Shown here: positions 56,577 through 64,000 of the stretch, piece after piece
Numbering within the stretch: position 1 is the stretch's first letter
How the letters are laid out: the number at the start of each line of letters is the position of its first letter
Assembly (NCBI RefSeq): GCF_009911795.1
Contig: NZ_CP047898.1
Span: 1,550,001-1,614,000, forward strand
DNA: 64,000 nt
From: Pseudarthrobacter psychrotolerans
GTDB lineage: Bacteria > Actinomycetota > Actinomycetes > Actinomycetales > Micrococcaceae
Direction of reading: 5' to 3'
The notes under the pieces: generated by a model
What the model saw: the letters and a program-made list of their open reading frames with translations, nothing else
What the model was told of the DNA's origin: nothing
Database searches by the model: none
Position numbers and translations under genes: made by a program

Positions 56577-57445
56577 CTAGAGCTCCTGGGCGAAATGGAT
56601 GGCAAGCCGGCGGAACATTAGCTGTCCTACAAACAGCACTGCAAGAGTAATTAGCATCGCGACCGGCAACCATAGGGCAAAAAAGTCAGGAGGCAGGGTT
56701 GCTCCCACAGGCTGGTCTGCCTTCAGAGTCGGTTCCCAGAAAGCCCAATGGAATACTTCGACGGCCACCGTCATCGGATTCAGCTGGTAGATCCAGAACC
56801 ACGGCCCCATGACTCGTTCGACCATCGACCATACATAAAGCACTGGAGACGCCCACGTGACAACCATGATAATCATGTCGACAATATTCTCGGAGTCGCG
56901 GAAGTAGACGTTTACGGCGCCGAACATCAAGCCCAGCCCCGTGGCGAGAACCGCAACCATCAGAAAGATGAGTACGACGGCCGCCAACTGAAGTATGGAG
57001 GGAGCCCACCCAACCACCAAGCAGGCGACAACTAGTACCAGCAGTTGCGGAAGAAAGTGCGCTGCGGACACCCATACCGTGGCTGCAGGGAAGAGCTCCC
57101 GGGGAGATAGATTTTCCTTATAAGATCGCGGTTATCGACAATTGACCGAGTCGCATTCGCCAAGGATTCAGTGAAGAAGTTCACTAGAACAATGCCAGCA
57201 AACAAGTAGATGGCGTAGTTCGGAGTGCCGCGTTCGAGGTTCAGGAAAATGCCGAGGGCAACGAAATATATGAGGAACTGAATCAGCGGTTTTACGTAGG
57301 ACCACACCAGACCGAGTACAGAGCCACGGTAGCGGACTTTGATCTCTTTGCGGACCAATAGTTTCAACAGAAATCGATGACCATAGACGTCCAGTAATCC
57401 ACGTCCCTGACCTGGCATCACCAACTCGTCTGTGCTGGTCGCCAT
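56577..57445 (-). CDS. Polysaccharide ABC exporter permease (Wzm/TagG type, frameshifted in this sequence)
   Basis: 289 residues once one base is restored at the GGGG run 57101-57104. The first frame gives LLVRKEIKVRYRGSVLGLVW, SYVKPLIQFLIYFVALGIF and NRDLIRKIYLP; the second continues SAAHFLPQLLVLVVACLVVG, FGAVNVYFRDSENIVDMIIM and IYQLNPMTVAVEVFHWA. This is the six-helix ABC-2 permease of O-antigen/galactan/teichoic acid exporters. Starts right after the GlfT2-like gene stop. Confidence 0.9.
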
Positions 57446-60716
<3,271 letters not shown>

Positions 60717-60809
60717 TCAGTCCTTATCCACATACGGCCATCACCTCCGCGACACGCTCCAGCCTGATGGCTAGTTTTGAAACACGCTGACCGTTAGGAA
60801 TTTCACATC

Positions 60810-63800
60810 ATGCCGCTGCACTGCACGCTCGTTCGGAGCCCGGGCGCAGCTCTGCAGGAACCGCCTGTGGAGCTGACCATCGAGGGTCCACATGAGACTC
60901 CCGGTGCGGAGCTGCAGGCCACCCTGACTGCAACATTCGGGACAGGCATTGTGTCCGTCGGCGGCCAGCTTGTCAGCGAACTCACTCTCGGACAGCCTCC
61001 GCTGGTCAGCGGAGCCACACTCGTCGACGGAGCGGACCTGACGGCGCGCAGGTCGCGGCAGCGCCCCTCCGAGCCTCCGGCGTCACTGGCCTTGGCGGTC
61101 CACAGCGGTGCCGGCGCGGGGACGGTTGTGCCGCTGCGGCGTGGCACCTACACCATTGGCCGCAGCAATGCCGACATTCTCATCCCCGACGCCGACCTTT
61201 CGCGCGCCCACGCTCGCCTGGTGGTCACAGAGACTGCCATCACGATTGTTGACCTGAACAGTGCCAACGGCACCGACGTGGACGGCGAGCGCGTGCGGAG
61301 CGCCGTGATTTCGACCGGCTCCACCATTCGATGCGGCAACTCCACCATGTCGTTGGTGTTCTGTGAGCGTTCCGGCGCCCGCCTGGACGACGCGGGAACG
61401 GATGTCCACGAGCCGTTGGTTGTCAACCGGCGCGACGATCCAACGAACCGCGCGGCCCTGCTCCTGACTGCTGTGCTCCCATTGGTCATCGGCGTTGGCC
61501 TTGCCGTCCTAACCGGAATGTGGATGTTCCTGGCCTTCACCGCAGTCTCCGCAATCTCCATCCTGGTACCGGTGATCGGCGGGCGCCGGCAACGCCGCGA
61601 ACTCGCTGCCGCGGTCAGTGCCGCTGTCACCCATGACCAGGAACGACGACGGCGGGCCGCGCCGCCGCTCTCGGACCTGACCATCGGGGGCACCACAGTG
61701 AAGGACCGGGCCGGGCCAGCCGCCAACGAGGGCATCTGGCTGCGGCTGGGCCAAGCCATTCAGCCGGCCAATCTCCGGTTTGAGCCCACGGATCCGGGCC
61801 GGGCAATTCCTTCGGCCGGTACACTGCCGCTCACGCTCAGCCCGGCCAGGCCCCTGACCACCATCCGCGGGCCACACGCCGCCGTCGACGGGCTGGTCCG
61901 CTCACTGCTGATGCAGCTCGCCGGCTTTCCGCTGGGCCGGAATACGCGGGTGGTTATCCATGGCAAGGCGGGGCGTCTCCCCCTCGCCGCACGCTTTCTG
62001 GAGGGCGTCACGCTTTCGTGTCAGTCCACTCGCGTCGGGACCCTGCTCAATAAAGGCTTCGGGCCTGCACACGGACACGGCCTGCTCCTTCTTTTGGACG
62101 GGACGGAGTCCGTGGCCAAAATCACCGCTACCGCATTGCAACACGGGTGGCAGGTCATTCATGCCGTCGTCGGCACGACCGTGCCGACGACAGCCGACGT
62201 CGAACTCGGTGAACGCTCGTCCGTGTTCACCGCTGCTGACGAAAGCATCCGATTCGCCTCTGATCTGGCACCCGTTGAAGTCTTCAACAGGTTTTGCCAC
62301 AGCCTGGCGCGGGACGAGAACCGGTCCGGCGGCGCAGGACGGAACATCCCCTCGGCCTGCCGGCTCTCAGAGCTGCTCCCCCACTCCACGCCCGACACAT
62401 CCAGGCGATGGTCGGCAAACAGCAGCCGGCCCGGGCTAGCCGTTCCCGTCGGGCGCGGTCTTGAGGGTGTCCGGACACTCGATCTCCAAAACGACGGACC
62501 GCACCTGCTGGTCGCCGGCACCACCGGATCAGGCAAATCCGAACTCCTGCGCAGCATCACTGTTGCCCTCGCCCTCAGCTATGCGCCGGACCGCATCAAC
62601 TTCCTGTTTGTGGATTTCAAGGGCGGCTCCGGACTAGGACCCCTGACCGGACTTCCGCACTGTGTGGGAATGCTCACCGACCTGAGCAGCCACGAGCTCG
62701 AACGCGCCCTGCAGTCCCTCCGTGCAGAGATCAGGTTCCGCGAAGAGGCCCTTGCGGCAGTTCAGGCGCCGGATCTGACGTCGTTCCGGGCGACGTCGGC
62801 GGGCCGGGCCTCGCCGCTTCCCCACCTCGTGATTGTCATCGACGAATTCCGGATGCTGGTGGAGGAGGCACCCGAATCGCTCCGGGAACTCATGAGGATC
62901 GCCGCCATCGGCCGTTCCCTGGGGATCCACCTGATCATGGCCACACAACGGCCCCAGGGTGCGCTGACGGCTGACATCCGCGCCAACGTTACGACGAGCA
63001 TCGCGTTGCGCGTCCAGTCGGAGATGGAATCGGTGGACATCATCAATTCGAAATCCGCGGCCGGGATCAGTGTGGATACGCCGGGCCGGGCTTATCTGGC
63101 CCGCGGAACGGAGGCTCCTCTGGAGTTCCAGGCCGCTTCGCTGACAGCCGGAGCCATGCGGTCCGAACCGGCGGGAGTCTCCGTATGGTTGGCTTCCGAG
63201 TTCATTGATGCCCCCGCCGTACCGGAGGGTTCCGGATTCGCCGACAGTGATCCGACTCCCGCTGAGGCAACCGCCCCGTTGATAGCGTCCATGTCCGGGT
63301 TGTGGGAGGCCATGAACGGTCCAGTCATCCGGAAGCCGATTGCTGCACCACTCGCCTGCTTCCTCCCCGAACCTGCGAGATCGGTGACCTCGGATGCAGC
63401 GTCAAGCGACACTGACCACGACCGCGACGGTGCCACTAAGAGCACCAAGGCCGACGGCGGCGGTGCCAGTTGGTCCGTAACGCTGGGCCTGATGGACCTT
63501 CCTGTCGAACAGCGAACGGCCCCTTTGGTCTGGGAACCTGCCGCCCACGGACACCTGGCGTTTGTCGGCGGACCGGACTCAGGAGTGTCTGAGGCCATCC
63601 GGTTGGCAGTCCTAGGCTTGGCATCCCACGTCCGGGAATCGCACTTGTATGTGCTGGACCCGGACAGTTCGTTCGCGAGGTTGGCTTCCCACTGCCGGGT
63701 GGGCGCCAGTGCAGGACTGTATGAGCTTCGCCGCGCCGTACGCATCCTGGAGCGTCTCGCACGGGAGCAGTCATACCGACTTGGACGTCCCGCCGCTAAC

Positions 63801-64000
63801 GACGACGTACCGCTGGTGCTGGTGATCGCAGGCTGGGGATCCTGGCTCTCGGCTTTCCGTGCCGGGCCGTTGGCGTGGGCCGAGGACATTCTCCATGACC
63901 TTGTCCGTGATGGATGCCGGGCCGGCATCATTGTGATGATCACGGGACAGCGGGAACTGGTCACATCCAGGTTCTTCGCAGCCATTCCCAATCGCGTGTA
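60810..64000 (+). CDS. FHA-FtsK/SpoIIIE ATPase (EccC/EssC-like), 3' partial
   Basis: At least 1063 residues from ATG 60810, open to the window end. An N-terminal ubiquitin-like/beta region is followed by an FHA domain (~residues 111-165: RGTYTIGRSNADILIPDADL, SRAHARLVV, then NSANGTDVDG). Two membrane helices (~214-256) come next, then a first FtsK ATPase domain with Walker A AGTTGSGKS (~570), FVDFKGGSGLGPL and Walker B LVIVIDEFRML (~675), plus LIMATQRPQG. A second ATPase domain starts near 915 with a degenerate P-loop (VGGPDSGVSEA). Layout matches type VII secretion coupling ATPases. Divergent from glf over 189 bases. Confidence 0.9.
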   Translation, partial: MPLHCTLVRSPGAALQEPPVELTIEGPHETPGAELQATLTATFGTGIVSVGGQLVSELTLGQPPLVSGATLVDGADLTARRSRQRPSEPPASLALAVHSGAGAGTVVPLRRGTYTIGRSNADILIPDADLSRAHARLVVTETAITIVDLNSANGTDVDGERVRSAVISTGSTIRCGNSTMSLVFCERSGARLDDAGTDVHEPLVVNRRDDPTNRAALLLTAVLPLVIGVGLAVLTGMWMFLAFTAVSAISILVPVIGGRRQRRELAAAVSAAVTHDQERRRRAAPPLSDLTIGGTTVKDRAGPAANEGIWLRLGQAIQPANLRFEPTDPGRAIPSAGTLPLTLSPARPLTTIRGPHAAVDGLVRSLLMQLAGFPLGRNTRVVIHGKAGRLPLAARFLEGVTLSCQSTRVGTLLNKGFGPAHGHGLLLLLDGTESVAKITATALQHGWQVIHAVVGTTVPTTADVELGERSSVFTAADESIRFASDLAPVEVFNRFCHSLARDENRSGGAGRNIPSACRLSELLPHSTPDTSRRWSANSSRPGLAVPVGRGLEGVRTLDLQNDGPHLLVAGTTGSGKSELLRSITVALALSYAPDRINFLFVDFKGGSGLGPLTGLPHCVGMLTDLSSHELERALQSLRAEIRFREEALAAVQAPDLTSFRATSAGRASPLPHLVIVIDEFRMLVEEAPESLRELMRIAAIGRSLGIHLIMATQRPQGALTADIRANVTTSIALRVQSEMESVDIINSKSAAGISVDTPGRAYLARGTEAPLEFQAASLTAGAMRSEPAGVSVWLASEFIDAPAVPEGSGFADSDPTPAEATAPLIASMSGLWEAMNGPVIRKPIAAPLACFLPEPARSVTSDAASSDTDHDRDGATKSTKADGGGASWSVTLGLMDLPVEQRTAPLVWEPAAHGHLAFVGGPDSGVSEAIRLAVLGLASHVRESHLYVLDPDSSFARLASHCRVGASAGLYELRRAVRILERLAREQSYRLGRPAANDDVPLVLVIAGWGSWLSAFRAGPLAWAEDILHDLVRDGCRAGIIVMITGQRELVTSRFFAAIPNRV

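Noticed and set aside
63092..63991. 299-codon minus-strand open frame under the FtsK-type gene
   Set aside because: The plus strand is continuously open for over 3 kb with FHA, Walker A and Walker B motifs; the minus frame is a shadow.

Overview
The window comes from a high-GC actinobacterium of the Micrococcaceae, most like Arthrobacter/Pseudarthrobacter. The signs are a Kgd-type 2-oxoglutarate E1, the SigR/RsrA thiol-stress pair, a 24-residue bL37 ribosomal protein, a SAM-IV riboswitch, an actinobacterial tmRNA and the ftsEX-smpB order. All calls come from reading the sequence; no database search was run.

Layout. 1-16.2 kb is core: kgd (5' partial), a catalytically eroded SGNH protein, a DUF4097/PadR pair behind repeated operators, bL37, sigR-rsrA, a DoxX protein, aroA-rsgA-hisN, a SAM-IV-controlled class V aminotransferase, a methyltransferase, an MntR-like regulator, two crcB genes and an HtrA-like protease. 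16.4-21.9 kb holds ssrA, smpB, a secreted M23 peptidase, ftsX, ftsE and prfB, all on the minus strand. 21.9-26.7 kb is a compact tad/Flp-type pilus operon. 26.9-29.6 kb is a secreted GH25 muramidase with FG-GAP repeats.

29.8-60.6 kb is a large surface-glycan locus. It has rmlA, rmlB and an rmlC-rmlD fusion for dTDP-rhamnose; glf and a GlfT2-like galactofuranosyltransferase; a Wzm/Wzt ABC exporter; two GtrA proteins; GT2 glycosyltransferases; two DUF2142 proteins; two YfhO-like proteins and one further large polytopic protein. Together they suggest export of a rhamnose/galactofuranose polymer decorated by three-component (GT2 + GtrA + GT-C) glycosylation. A second FG-GAP enzyme, a polysaccharide deacetylase, lies inside it. 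Insertion-sequence debris at 46.2-53.5 kb scars the locus: an IS1634-like remnant and an intact ISL3-family element nested in a decayed IS256-family element. The right end (60.8 kb on) starts an FHA-FtsK/SpoIIIE (EccC/EssC-like) ATPase that runs off the window.

Important caveat: eight genes are split by nine single-base frameshifts, all of the same sign (one base missing) and all at short G/C runs. Restoring one base each time rebuilds a normal-length protein, so most are more likely sequence errors than pseudogenes. The transposase fragments and the 47.3-kb thioredoxin-like fragment look truly decayed.
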